Source of the DNA: Aphanomyces cochlioides
Taxonomy: Eukaryota; Oomycota; Saprolegniomycetes; Saprolegniales; Verrucalvaceae
Assembly: GCA_019828595.1 (NCBI GenBank)
Contig: JAHQRK010000034.1
Span: forward strand, 62,001-126,000
Length of the DNA stretch: 64,000 nucleotides
Direction of reading: 5' to 3'
In this document: one piece after another, positions 43,682 through 55,641 of the stretch
How the letters are laid out: each line of letters starts with the position of its first letter
Position numbering within the stretch: the first letter of the stretch is position 1
Program-made: the position numbers and the translations under genes
Notes under the pieces: generated by a model
Databases searched by the model: none
Told to the model about the DNA's origin: nothing
Seen by the model: the letters and a program-made list of their open reading frames with translations, nothing else

Positions 43682-45587
43682 CACCGTGCTGCGGGGATGG
43701 CATGGATTCCCCTTCTACCCCTGTCACTGGGGGTCTGGCCCCGGCCTTTCTCGTGACCAATGGGACTGAGCCAGCAGCCACCAACCGCGTCGCCCCCTGT
43801 GCTGAGCCTCCTAGAACGGGAGAGGAAGAAGAAAAATCTCAAGAGGACGTGGATATGGTCTCTGGAGACGCCGAGGGGAAGGATTCTACTGAAACCGAGG
43901 CCTTAACCGACGAGGGAAATACTCAAATTCACTCTGAGGTTGATGGGTCAGGCGACATTAACGGCCAAGCGAAGCCGTGTGATACTCCTGGAGAAGTTAT
44001 TCACGAGGAACAATCGACAAACAATGACAATGACCAGTCAAATCAAGACATTGTCGACAAATCCGTTGCTCAAGGAAATGGCGCTGTTGATCCTCCTACC
44101 GCGGCAGACAAAACACAAGGCGATCAAGAGCAACAAAACGCTGAAAAGGCCAATCCATGGACGCAAAAGGCTCCCGGCAAGGATTCAGCTTCGTCCAAGA
44201 AAGATGCCAAGCAAGGCAATGCTCCCAAAGGCGCGAAACACCGCAACACTGGTGCTCATGCTGTTGCCGATGACGACATTGCGCGATGCGAAGCCATGGC
44301 GGACGCATTCTACAAAGACTCTGGTGACATGGACGCCTTCATTGAAAACATTTTGCTCACCCCCCAGTCCCAAGTGTACGAGCTCACAGTCAAGTTGGGC
44401 GAAGGCTACAAGGACTGGTCCGAAAAAGTCATCTGCGATCAATTTGTCAAGGAAAATCCTGGTTCGTTATGGGGCTCCAAATTTCCGAACATTTTGATCC
44501 ACAAGAAGAACCCACAGACCATTGTGATCTCAAGTTACAACTTGTCTACGTGCGTGGAAATGGGAGGCACAACGTTTCGACTTGGTGGCAAAGACTTCCT
44601 GGTTCCCAAGTACTCGCGTTATGGCAACAACTACTACGTTACGTTCAACAAGGTCAGTCACCCTTCGATGGCCAAGGCAATTGTCAAGAAAATGGCTGCA
44701 TTGACCAAGTCAGTGATAGCAGCATTCAACCCTACTGCTGGTCAGAACATCAAGTCGCCGCATTTGAGAGTCATTTTCAAGTCGCCTGCGCCTCCTGCAG
44801 TGCTGGTGCCAAAATCCGGCGACGCACTACGCGAAATCACCATTACGGATCCGTCGGGTCAGCCTTTTGTCGTCGTGTTTCAGCACAAGATCGCTGCTCT
44901 GAACAAGACATTGCCTCCGTCGATTGTTTCACGACGTGCAGAGGCCAAGGCTGAAAAAGCGAAGGCAAAAGCGGCCAAGGCAGCGTGTCAGTGGTTGACC
45001 CCCAGACCACTGTCGTTAACTTGTCTAGCGAAGCCCTCACTCAGGAGGGCGAACCACTGGGGCCTTGTGCCTGTGGTGGCTGCTTCCCTGGACTCCAATT
45101 GGAGTCGATCCCCAGTGAAGGCGGCGAGAAAACGGGGTCCATGCCAGCCCTAGAGGCTACGAGGGCCCCCCCTATGGGCACACCCTGCGGTTCTGTCTAC
45201 TTCCCCCCAGGGGCCTCTTCGGAGGGGCGGGGGCGGTATCCCGATTTGGGTTCTCGCCGGAGCAATGGTGTACCCCAGTCACCGTGCTGCGGGGATGGCA
45301 TGGATTCCCCTTCTACCCCTGTCACTGGGGGTCTGGCCCCGGCCTTTCTCGTGACCAATGGGACTGAGCCAGCAGCCACCAACCGCGTCGCCCCCTGTGC
45401 TGAGCCTCCTAGAACGGGAGAGGAAGAAGAAAAATCTCAAGAGGACGTGGATATGGTCTCTGGAGACGCCGAGGGGAAGGATTCTACTGAAACCGAGGCC
45501 TTAACCGACGAGGGAAATACTCAAATTCACTCTGAGGTTGATGGGTCAGGCGACATTAACGGCCAAGCGAAGCCGTGTGATACTCCT
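43682..45587 (+). mobile_element. Copy C continuation: ORF1 middle, then a backward jump repeating ORF1 5' region
   Basis: ORF1 runs open from SPCCGDGMDS to the Ala/Lys tract (about 44985). It then jumps back to SVVDPQTTVV (about 44987) with one extra base and repeats ORF1 from codon about 110 to CDTPG, where the 3' end of copy J interrupts it at 45588-45589 (GG). The segments 43682-43985 and about 45285-45587 are thus near-identical direct repeats. The part before 44985 has the long ORF1 form. Confidence 0.85.
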
Positions 45588-45735
45588 GGTTAAATGAGTT
45601 GTATTAACCTTATTTTTGAGCAAAGGCCCTAATGACTTACTAATTTGCCTCGTACTGTATAAATAGAACTTGGAAAACAGAATATGGCAAAGTGGTCATT
45701 GAACAGGAGATGAAGTGAGTGAGCCGTTAGCTCAC

Positions 45736-48700
45736 TCATGAAACGACGCTGTCAGGAATGATGTGTTGACGTAACCAGGGGTCCGAAGATAGATGCTTGA
45801 GCACATTGAATACCTTGGTGTATCCCTTCTTGAGAGGGAGATCAACCAGGAGCTGTTGTAGATGTAGCTTGATCAAAGAGGCAGCATGAATGGCAACTTC
45901 CATCGGACTCTTCGCTGTGAGGTCGGGTCGAAAGGTGCGATCGGCACGTTGGAGCCATATTTGATAATACACGCAGGCTCGGACAATCGGCCAGATCTTC
46001 AGATAGCCACGGATGTAGTATCCATCGGACGGCTTGGGCGTCTCGTAGAACATTTCCAGACACGTGGACGGAAAGGAACACTCGAGCAGTCGCTGGATCG
46101 CCTTGAAGAAATACCAAACAGATTGACCATATCCACAAGAGAACAGGAAATGCTCGTACGTCTCATTGACACGACAGAAGACACACGTCGGCTTGGGGTC
46201 TTGGTACTGAAACAGATATTGCATGGCGTTGGCGCGGAGAAGGGTCTTGAAAATGAACTCTCCATATCGAGGGAGAATGTGGTCGGGTTGGAGGAAGGCG
46301 GCAAGTTGGGTAAGGCGCTTGGGGTCTTCGTAAAAGTTGGATGGCAGGTTGAGATGCTTGGTAGGAAGAATGGACGAGCTGACAGCTGGAGAAGCTCTGA
46401 TCTTAGCCGATTTCGAAGTCGCAAACGCCAACAAGATCGGACTCGAGTCAGGGTGTATCATCCAGTGCCATTCCATCCATTCAGAGCTTGGCGTCGGCAA
46501 GTGGAACACAGGAGCATCCTCTTCAGAAACAATCTCAAACAATCGTGATAACTTGGTCACCAAGATTGAGATCCATTGTTTCGTTGGAGGGACAAAATTG
46601 GCTTGGCGGCAGGCACGGTTGATTTTGTCGAACAAGATCGAAGCTGGCCAAACTCGCTGACACGGAGTCAACAAATGCGACAACTTCGTGATGTGAAGCG
46701 AAGCCAATACATTGGCTTGGTCTTGCGTCGATGTAGAGCACTGATCGTATAGGTCTTCGAGTCCAGGCAGATACGAGTTGTGCCAAAGGGGAACATCCAA
46801 AGATGAGATGTGATTTGGACAGCCGTACGGAGTCCAGCGGGATTCAAACCAGCTACTCAATAAGGCTTTCCACATTGGAGTGATATTGGGATTCTTGTAC
46901 AGTTGTCTGATGAATGCAGTAGAGCCATTTGCCAAGAGGAGATCTCGGGGGGAACCCCATGGATGAAAAGCCTTCTCGAGGAGAGTATAGCCCGGCGTAA
47001 TCCAGGCGGACATGGCAGACTTGCGGGGTGGGGCGGTGATGGCTTGAATGCATCTGATCATGACAGAGCGGTTGTGTTGTTGCCATAAAGCAAGTGCATG
47101 GTGCAGGCCTAAGCCACCGGACTTCTTCGGCATGAATAGGATCTCCTTTTTGATCAAACGGAGGCCATGGACAGAGGAGGATGGGTTGATTTCTTCACCA
47201 TGCATAAATTGAAGCATGGCCTTGTCGATCTTTTTGGCCAGGTCTTTGTCGGCAGGGACAAAAGCCAGTTGGTACCATAACACAGGCAGACATATGCTGT
47301 GCAGGATAGTGACTTTTCCGGCCATGGTTCGAGCCTTGTAGAGCCACAAAGACAAGCGAGCCACAAACTTCTCAAACACGTAATTGAAACGTGCCAATGG
47401 AGAAAGATTGGGCGCAACCAAGATACCAAGAGCCTTCACGGGACTGTCGGAAGTAACTTGTAGTGAGGCAAGGTTCCCATTCAACTGGCTGTAGGTCAGA
47501 ATTTGGGTCTTGTCTACGTTGAGTCGGAAACCAGACTTGTCGCAAAAGGTTTGAACCAATGCAAGCTGCCGGTGGAGGCACGTCTCATTTGCAGCATAGA
47601 GTTGCGAGTCGTCGGCAAAGTAACTCCCAGTGTGGTAGCGATCCCCACACTTGATGCCATAGTTGGAGTGTTGCCGTAGGAGTTGGCACATCGGTTCCAA
47701 AGCGATCACAAACAGAAGTGGCGACAGTGGATCACCTTGCAACACACCGCGTGAGATGTGAACTGGCTTGGACAAGAAGCCGTTCACCAAGATGCGAGAC
47801 TTGCGGCCCGAGTACAGTACGCGAACCATGTCAACAAAGGTTTCGGGAAAGCCATAGTGACGGAGGACGCGGAGCAAGTACGCGTGGTCCACGCGATCAA
47901 AAGCTTTCTCAAAGTCAAGCAGTGCCACCATCGAGGACGGACTGTGTAGTTTGATGTGGTGCAGCATGTCATCCAGTCGTGCAATATTGGTTTGGATATT
48001 GCTTCGACGGATAAAGCCTTGCTGGTCCGGGTGGATGATGTGTCGAATGTGGCGCTGGAGTCGATAAGCCAGAATACTCGTCAGGATTTTCACATCCGTG
48101 TTGAGTAGGCTAATGGGCCGATAGTTCTTGGCCTGTGACTTGGGGTGTTTCTTGTGCAGCAACACCAGCGTACTGACAAGTTGCATGGGAGTCAAGCGAG
48201 GGTGAGAATGGAGCTGGTGTGTGAATAGCAGCTCCAATACCAACGACCACTTGTGAGGTGCAAGTTTGAGGACTTCGAATGGCAGAGCGTTGGGACCTGG
48301 CGCTGAGTTCGAACTGCTGTGTCGAATAGCATGATAGAACTCGTTGGCGCGCAAGGGAGCCGACAGCTCTTTCTGGGCTTGCTCTGGCAGTTGCTTGTGT
48401 CGAGTCAATGGGGTCAGAAATGACGACACTTCGTCTCCAGATCGCTGCACCTCGGGAGCTGCAAACAAGTCCTTGTAGTAGTCGACCAGGACGTCAGACA
48501 TGCCTTGTTGATTGGAGACAACATTTCCATTGACATCCACCAACTCTTTGAAGACTGTCTTCTTCAAGGGGGTAGGGACAGGGGACATGAAGTGGAACTT
48601 GGACGAGCGCTCTGCTTTGTACAAGTGAAGTTGGAACGCCTGGTCTTGACGAAACTGCTTGTCTCGATCTTGCAGCTCGTGAATTTGCTTTTGAAGGTCT

Positions 48701-49981
48701 CGCACTCGATCCACCAGCACTGAATCTTGACGCATGTTGGGGACTTGCAAAAGCAAAGCGATCTCGACAGCTAACTTCTTCAACGGCAGACGTTGTTTCT
48801 CCAATCGTTGAGAATGGAATTCTTTGAGTTGGGAGCGGATATCATTGACCAGCATGTCGTAGGCCTTGGAGATATTGTGGAATGTTGGAGACTTGTCCAA
48901 AAATCGATCCAGACATCCATGAACAATCTCGGCCGCTCGTGGTAGACGAAGTAGCCAAGTTGGAGCTTTCCATGATCCAGAGCCATGGCGCAATGTTTGA
49001 CGCTTTGTGATGATACGACAAGCCACGTGGTCAGCCTGTGGAACGTGTGGCATGTGCGTCGCCTTCCAATGACGAAGACCCGCCAAGGTGGACGAACAAA
49101 ATATGTAGTCGAGTCGGTTGGTGAGTGTGGGACTTGTGAAGGCTCGTGCCACGGGGTTTTGACGGCGAAACAGATCCACCAGAGACAAACTGTGCATCCA
49201 TGATACGACAAGCCACGTGGTCAGCCTGTGGAACGTGTGGCATGTGCGTCGCCTTCCAATGACGAAGACCCGCCAAGGTGGACGAACAAAAGATGTAGTC
49301 GAGTCGGTTGGTGAGTGTGGGACTTGTGAAGGTTCTTGCCACGGGGTTTTGACGGCGAAACAGATCCACCAGAGACAAACTGTGCATCCATTGTTCCAGT
49401 TGAAGGGTGCCGGCCATGGTGGAGGTACTGGGTCTCAACGAATCCAAATCTTTGTTGAGAGTGCAGTTGAAATCTCCTCCAACAATGTGGAGCGCATGTG
49501 GAGGAAAGTCGCGTGGCAATTCTTCGAAGTAACTTGCTCGTTCTTGGAAGGCTGCCGGCGCATAGATATTGTGGAGAACGACTGTCAGTGGACCCAGAGT
49601 ACATCGCACTTGTAGATAACGACCACGAAGCACTGGGTTGTCATGAGGGACTTGAGTGGCGTTCTTCAAAGGAGAGTGAGGATGTATCAACGTAGCCAGA
49701 CCTCCAGTGGCTGGCGACGTGGATACTTCAGGGTAAATAGGCTCTTCAAAGAACAAAGAGCCTTCGTGGTTTGTGATGCGTTGCCAATGGAACGCAACAC
49801 GGTCGTGGAGACTTGGCGTGCGGAAACGGGTTTCTTGGATAAAGGAAACGTCGTGAACACTTGATAGTTTGTCGAGGATGTACCGATGACTGTTGGAGAA
49901 GCCATTGGTGTTGAGGGAGATGATTTGTGGGTCCCAGTCCACGAGTTCAGTTGGGACATCGGAGAAGTTGTTGTCAATCAT
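45736..49981 (-). pseudogene. ORF2 of copy J, disrupted by a 190-bp tandem duplication
   Basis: RT (SYFADDSQLY) and C-terminal zinc finger are open from 49197 to 45736; the endonuclease N-terminus is open from 49981. Positions 49011-49200 and 49201-49390 are direct repeats; 190 is not a multiple of three, so the frame is lost between GTLQLEQWMH and the repeated ADHVACR region. Confidence 0.9.
49011..49390. repeat. 190-bp tandem duplication inside ORF2 of copy J
   Basis: Two units (49011-49200, 49201-49390) differ at several positions (for example ATATGTAG against AGATGTAG, and GGCTCGTGCC against GGTTCTTGCC). The second unit matches copy M and the first resembles other copies. Confidence 0.9.
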
Positions 49982-50059
49982 CACGAGTACAGATGAAAAT
50001 GAGTAGAATGGAGGGGTCAGAGGGGAGGTTGAAATGGATTGAAGCAGGGGATAGAAGCC

Positions 50060-53000
50060 TTAGAGTTGATCGTCCTCCAAATCGAGGGGATCAATTTCGT
50101 CGGCGTTCATGGAGTGGTGAGCTTTGCTGCAGAGCTCGTCGATGTGGTAATTGTTGGTGATGCTTTTGAGCATCGAGATGGCCGACAAGACGGGAGCCGG
50201 CAAAGTGAACTTCTCGAGATTGTCGCTGAAGTTTTCGATCAAAGCAAACAGCGACCAGTCCGTCAAGCAGTTGGTGTCAGGCAATCTTGTTGCTTCTTGG
50301 TTCAATAGAACAGTCAGTGCCTCCGAGTTTGTGTAGAGGTCTGGGGCCCGATTTGAGAGGAATAAGTCAATCGTAGCAAGTGCAAAGAGGATGCGCTTGA
50401 TCTCTGGTATGTCCGTGGTCAATTCTTCCAAGATTTCTGACGGGTGAATCTTGTATTGAGCCATGAAGTTGACGTGATGTTTGTAGTTGTGAGGCTTGCC
50501 TTGAGCTTTTAACAAAGCCATCTTGCGCTCAATAGTCTTGGTTGCAACAAGTGACTGAAACAAACTGAGGTCTTCATCTTGTGCGTACATAGCATGTGCA
50601 ACGAGCTGAGGATCATCTCGCAAAATGCGTTGACATTCGGTGATACTGCCTTCGACTTTCTTGTCTCGAATGATCTTCTTCGCCAATTCGAGGTGGGCTG
50701 CAGCAGACTTGTTAAGTCGTTGTTTCTTCGCTTTGCCTTTGGTCTTTTTCGGGCGTGGCGCACTTGAATCTTCCAATACAATTCGAGGCACTGCAAAGTC
50801 TTCAAACGAGAGTTCCACGTCGTCTTCTTCGAGGATATGAAAACGGTTGGATGTCGGCAGGGGATCCAAACGTGGGGACGAAGGCAAAGTACGTTTTGGA
50901 GCTGGTCCAGACCGGTAGCCCGTTACCAATTGAAGGTCCAACGAGTTCTTGGGCTGCTCACTTGGTGGAGCAAGAGCGGGCGATTCGTTGGTAGACATTT
51001 CCACATCTTCTTGTTGTTTGTCTTGTCCATTGTTGTTAGGGGGATCGCTGTCACCAGACATATCGACATCAGAGCCATGAGAAGGAGCTGTTGGCTGTGG
51101 TTGTTCATCTTGACCATCTTCAGATGCCTCAGTTGAGTCGGCCTTGCCTTCCGCATTTGTTCCAGGGTCTTGATCATGATCGTCTCCATCATGTTCAGGT
51201 TCTTTTTCTCCTGACGGAGGAGATTTTGCCGCTGCCTTGGCCGCTTTTGCCTTCGCTTTTTCAGCCTTGGCCTCTGCACGTCGTGAAACAATCGACGGAG
51301 GCAATGTCTTGTTCAGAGCAGCGATCTTGTGCTGAAACACGACGACAAAAGGCTGACCCGACGGATCCGTAATGGTGATTTCGCGTAGTGCGTCGCCGGA
51401 TTTTGGCACCAACACTGCAGGAGGCGCAGACGACTTGAAAATGACTCTCAAATGCGGCGACTTGATGTTCTGACCAGCAGTAGGGTTGAATGCTGCTATC
51501 ACTGACTTGGTCAATGCAGCCATTTTCTTGACAATTGCCTTGGCCATCGAAGGGTGACTGACCTTGTTGAACGTAACGTAGTAGTTGTTGCCATAACGCG
51601 AGTATTTGGGAACCAGGAAGTCTTTGCCACCAAGTCGAAACGTTGTGCCTCCCATTTCCACGCACGTAGACAAGTTGTAACTTGAGATCACAATGGTCTG
51701 TGGGTTCTTCTTGTGGATCAAAATGTTCGGAAATTTGGAGCCCCATAACGAACCAGGATTTTCCTTGACAAATTGATCGCAGATGACTTTTTCGGACCAG
51801 TCCTTGTAGCCTTCGCCCAACTTGACTGTGAGCTCGTACACTTGGGACTGGGGAGTGAGCAAAATGTTTTCAATGAAGGCGTCCATGTCACCAGAGTCTT
51901 TGTAGAATGCGTCCGCCATGGCCTCGCATCGCGCAATATCGTCATCGGCAATAGCATGAGCACCAGTGTTGCGATGTTTCGCGCCTTTGGGAGCATTGCC
52001 TTGCTTGGCATCTTTCTTGGACGAAGCTGAATCCTTGCCGGGAGCCTTTTGCGTCCATGGATTGGCCTTTTCAGCGTTTTGTTGCTCTTGATCGCCTTGT
52101 ATTTTGTCTGCCGCGGTAGGAGGATCAACAGCGCCATTTCCTTGAGCAACGGATTTGTCGACAATGTCTTGATTTGACTGGTCATTGTCATTGTTTGTCG
52201 ATTGTTCCTCTTGAATAACTTCTCCAGGAGTATCACACGGCTTCGCTTGGCCGTTAATGTCGCCTGACCCATCAACCTCAGAGTGAATTTGAGTATTTCC
52301 CTCGTCGGTTAAGGCCTCGGTTTCAGTAGAATCCTTCCCCTCGGCGTCTCCAGAGACCATATCCACGTCCTCTTGAGATTTTTCTTCTTCCTCTCCCGTT
52401 CTAGGAGGCTCAGCACAGGGGGCGACGCGGTTGGTGGCTGCTGGCTCAGTCCCATTGGTCACGAGAAAGGCCGGGGCCAGACCCCCAGTGACAGGGGTAG
52501 AAGGGGAATCCATGCCATCCCCGCAGCACGGTGACTGGGGTACACCATTGCTCCGGCGAGAACCCAAATCGGGATACCGCCCCCACCCCTCCGAAGAGGC
52601 CCCTGGGGGGAAGTAGACAGAACCGCAGGGTGTGCCCATAGGGGGGGGCCTCGTAGCCTCTAGGGCTGGCATGGACCCCGTTTTCTCGCCGCCTTCACTG
52701 GGGATCGACTCCAATTGGAGTCCAGGGAAGCAGCCACCACAGGCACAAGGCCCCAGTGGTTCGCCCTCCTGAGTGAGGGCTTCGCTAGACAAGTTAACGA
52801 CAGTGGTCTGGGGGTCAACCACTGACCCACTGAGGTTGACCCCCCCTGGAACTCCGGCGAGTGGAGCACCAGGTGAAGCGCTGGTGGAGCGAGACGCAGA
52901 TTGGTCTCCAGAGACGCCATTGGGGTCGAACTCGACCTCCACTTCGGCCCTAGGGTTAGGTGTAGAGACATTACTCACACCACTTCCGCCATCCTGATTG

Positions 53001-53098
53001 GACGACGAAAGTGGGTGAGGTGATACAATACCTGGAATGATGGTGACTCCGTGAGTGTTGGTCTCACGGAGCTCGGAACAGCTGTTGGCGTTGGACAT
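50060..53098 (-). CDS. ORF1 of copy J, 1012 aa, intact (long form)
   Basis: Full-length ORF1 from ATG 53098 to the stop at 50060, with the same domain order as in copy A plus the YKDSGDMDAF segment. It is the best representative of ORF1 in the window. An in-frame ATG at 53164 exists only through flanking sequence and is not the native start. Function is inferred from position: RNA-binding or RNP assembly for the retrotransposon. Confidence 0.88.
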   Translation of the reverse strand: MSNANSCSELRETNTHGVTIIPGIVSPHPLSSSNQDGGSGVSNVSTPNPRAEVEVEFDPNGVSGDQSASRSTSASPGAPLAGVPGGVNLSGSVVDPQTTVVNLSSEALTQEGEPLGPCACGGCFPGLQLESIPSEGGEKTGSMPALEATRPPPMGTPCGSVYFPPGASSEGWGRYPDLGSRRSNGVPQSPCCGDGMDSPSTPVTGGLAPAFLVTNGTEPAATNRVAPCAEPPRTGEEEEKSQEDVDMVSGDAEGKDSTETEALTDEGNTQIHSEVDGSGDINGQAKPCDTPGEVIQEEQSTNNDNDQSNQDIVDKSVAQGNGAVDPPTAADKIQGDQEQQNAEKANPWTQKAPGKDSASSKKDAKQGNAPKGAKHRNTGAHAIADDDIARCEAMADAFYKDSGDMDAFIENILLTPQSQVYELTVKLGEGYKDWSEKVICDQFVKENPGSLWGSKFPNILIHKKNPQTIVISSYNLSTCVEMGGTTFRLGGKDFLVPKYSRYGNNYYVTFNKVSHPSMAKAIVKKMAALTKSVIAAFNPTAGQNIKSPHLRVIFKSSAPPAVLVPKSGDALREITITDPSGQPFVVVFQHKIAALNKTLPPSIVSRRAEAKAEKAKAKAAKAAAKSPPSGEKEPEHDGDDHDQDPGTNAEGKADSTEASEDGQDEQPQPTAPSHGSDVDMSGDSDPPNNNGQDKQQEDVEMSTNESPALAPPSEQPKNSLDLQLVTGYRSGPAPKRTLPSSPRLDPLPTSNRFHILEEDDVELSFEDFAVPRIVLEDSSAPRPKKTKGKAKKQRLNKSAAAHLELAKKIIRDKKVEGSITECQRILRDDPQLVAHAMYAQDEDLSLFQSLVATKTIERKMALLKAQGKPHNYKHHVNFMAQYKIHPSEILEELTTDIPEIKRILFALATIDLFLSNRAPDLYTNSEALTVLLNQEATRLPDTNCLTDWSLFALIENFSDNLEKFTLPAPVLSAISMLKSITNNYHIDELCSKAHHSMNADEIDPLDLEDDQL

Positions 53099-53159
53099 TT
53101 TGAGCGCGGCGGCACTTGATAACTTCTTGACTTGAGGGGTACGAGGCAAATTCGGAAGT

Positions 53160-55302
53160 TGCATAGATATTGTGGAGAACGACTGTCAGTGGGCCCAGAG
53201 TACATCGCACTTGTAGATAACGACCACGAAGCACTGAGTTGTCATGAGGGACTTGAGTGGCGTTCTTCAAAGGAGAGTGAGGATGTATCAACGTAGCCAG
53301 ACCTCCAGTGGCTGGCGACGTGGATACTTCAGGGTAAATAGGCTCTTCAAAGAACAAAGAGCCTTCGTGGTTTGTGATGCGTTGCCAATGGAACGCAACA
53401 CGGTCGTGGAGACTTGGCGTGCGGAAACGGGTTTCTTGGATAAAGGAAACGTCGTGAACACTTGATAGTTTGTCGAGGATGTACCGATGACTGTTGGAGA
53501 AGCCATTGGTGTTGAGGGAGATGATTTGTGGGTCCCAGTCCACGAGTTCAGTTGGGACATCGGAGAAGTTGTTGTCAATCATCACGAGTACAGATGAAAA
53601 TGAGTAGAATGGAGGGGTCAGAGGGGAGGTTGAAATGGATTGAAGCAGGGGATAGAAGCCTTAGAGTTGATCGTCCTCCAAATCGAGGGGATCAATTTCG
53701 TCGGCGTTCATGGAGTGGTGAGCTTTGCTGCAGAGCTCGTCGATGTGGTAATTGTTGGTGATGCTTTTGAGCATCGAGATGGCCGACAAGACGGGAGCCG
53801 GCAAAGTGAACTTCTCGAGATTGTCGCTGAAGTTTTCGATCAAAGCAAACAGCGACCAGTCCGTCAAGCAGTTGGTGTCAGGCAATCTTGTTGCTTCTTG
53901 GTTCAATAGAACAGTCAGTGCCTCCGAGTTTGTGTAGAGGTCTGGGGCCCGATTTGAGAGGAATAAGTCAATCGTAGCAAGTGCAAAGAGGATGCGCTTG
54001 ATCTCTGGTATGTCCGTGGTCAATTCTTCCAAGATTTCTGACGGGTGAATCTTGTATTGAGCCATGAAGTTGACGTGATGTTTGTAGTTGTGAGGCTTGC
54101 CTTGAGCTTTTAACAAAGCCATCTTGCGCTCAATAGTCTTGGTTGCAACAAGTGACTGAAACAAACTGAGGTCTTCATCTTGTGCGTACATAGCATGTGC
54201 AACGAGCTGAGGATCATCTCGCAAAATGCGTTGACATTCGGTGATACTGCCTTCGACTTTCTTATCTCGAATGATCTTCTTCGCCAATTCGAGGTGAGCT
54301 GCAGCAGACTTGTTAAGTCGTTGTTTCTTCGCTTTGCCTTTGGTCTTTTTCGGGCGTGGCGCACTTGAATCTTCCAATACAATTCGAGGCACTGCAAAGT
54401 CTTCAAACGAGAGTTCCACGTCGTCTTCTTCGAGGATATGAAAACGGTTGGATGTCGGCAGGGGATCCAAACGTGGGGACGAAGGCAAAGTACGTTTTGG
54501 AGCTGGTCCAGACCGGTAGCCCGTTACCAATTGAAGGTCCAGCGAGTTCTTGGGCTGCTCACTTGGTGGAGCAAGAGCGGGCGATTCGTTGGTAGACATT
54601 TCCACATCTTCTTGTTGTTTGTCTTGTCCATTGTTGTTAGGGGGATCGCTGTCACCAGACATATCGACATCAGAGCCATGAGAAGGAGCTGTTGGCTGTG
54701 GTTGTTCATCTTGACGATCTCCAGATGCCTCAGTTGAGTCGGCCTCGCCTTCCGCATTTGTTCCAGGGTCTTGATCATGATCGTCTCCATCATGTTCAGG
54801 TTCTTTTTCTCCTGACGGAGGAGATTTTGCCGCTGCCTTGGCCGCTTTTGCCTTCGCTTTTTCAGCCTTGGCCTCTGCACGTCGTGAAACAATCGACGGA
54901 GGCAATGTCTTGTTCAGAGCAGCGATCTTGTGCTGAAACACGACGACAAAAGGCTGACCCGACGGATCCGTAATGGTGATTTCGCGTAGTGCGTCGCCGG
55001 ATTTTGGCACCAACACTGCAGGAGGCGCAGGCGACTTGAAAATGACTCTCAAATGCGGCGACTTGATGTTCTGACCAGCAGTAGGGTTGAATGCTGCTAT
55101 CACTGACTTGGTCAATGCAGCCATTTTCTTGACAATCGCCTTGGCCATCGAAGGGTGACTGACCTTGTTGAACGTAACGTAGTAGTTGTTGCCATAACGC
55201 GAGTACTTGGGAACCAGGAAGTCTTTGCCACCAAGTCGAAACGTTGTGCCTCCCATTTCCACGCACGTAGACAAGTTGTAACTTGAGATCACAATGGTCT
55301 GT
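53160..55302 (-). mobile_element. Copy K: ORF2 N-terminus and ORF1 C-terminal half
   Basis: Minus strand. ORF2 is present from ATG 53582 to about VVLHNIYA (53160), where the 5' end of J abuts. ORF1 is open from 55302 (VISSYNLSTC) to its stop at 53661, cut on the right by the 3' end of L at 55303-55304 (GG). The missing 5' part probably lies to the right of the window. Confidence 0.88.
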
Positions 55303-55493
55303 GGTTAAATGAGTTGTATTAACCTTATTTTTGAGCAAAGGCCCTAATGACTTACTAATTTGCCTCGTACTGTATAAATAGAACTTGGAAAACAGAATAT
55401 GGCAAAGTGGTCATTGAACAGGAGATGAAGTGAGTGAGCCGTCAGCTCACTCATGAAACGACGCTGTCAGGAATGGCGTGTTGATGTAACCAG
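55303..55493 (-). mobile_element. Copy L: 3'-terminal 190 bp only
   Basis: 3' UTR and the last ORF2 codons. It inserted in ORF1 of K and was itself cut at CCAGG (55491-55495) by the 3' end of copy M. With M it forms two near-identical 3' ends in tandem. Confidence 0.9.
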
Positions 55494-55641
55494 GGTTAAA
55501 TGAGTTGTATTAACCTTATTTTTGAGCAAAGGCCCTAATGACTTACTAATTTGCCTCGTACTGTATAAATAGAACTTGGAAAACAGAATATGGCAAAGTG
55601 GTCATTGAACAGGAGATGAAGTGAGTGAGCCGTTAGCTCAC

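Larger units (their letters stand above)
45588..53159 (-). mobile_element. Non-LTR copy J, full length with an internal 190-bp duplication (7572 bp)
   Basis: Minus strand, 5' end at 53159, 3' end at 45588 in copy C. ORF1 is intact; ORF2 is interrupted by a tandem duplication. Without the duplication it would be 7382 bp, the same as copy H. The right flank is copy K, not copy C, so no paired target duplication is seen. Confidence 0.92.

Noticed and set aside
43654..45153. A 499-codon plus-strand gene
   Set aside because: It is a chimeric frame: inverted 5' end of one copy, ORF1 of copy C, then a backward jump into another ORF1 frame. Not a real gene.
53096..53164. Longer ORF1 start at 53164 in copy J
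   Set aside because: That ATG comes from flanking copy K sequence. The element's own first ATG is at 53098, matching all other copies.
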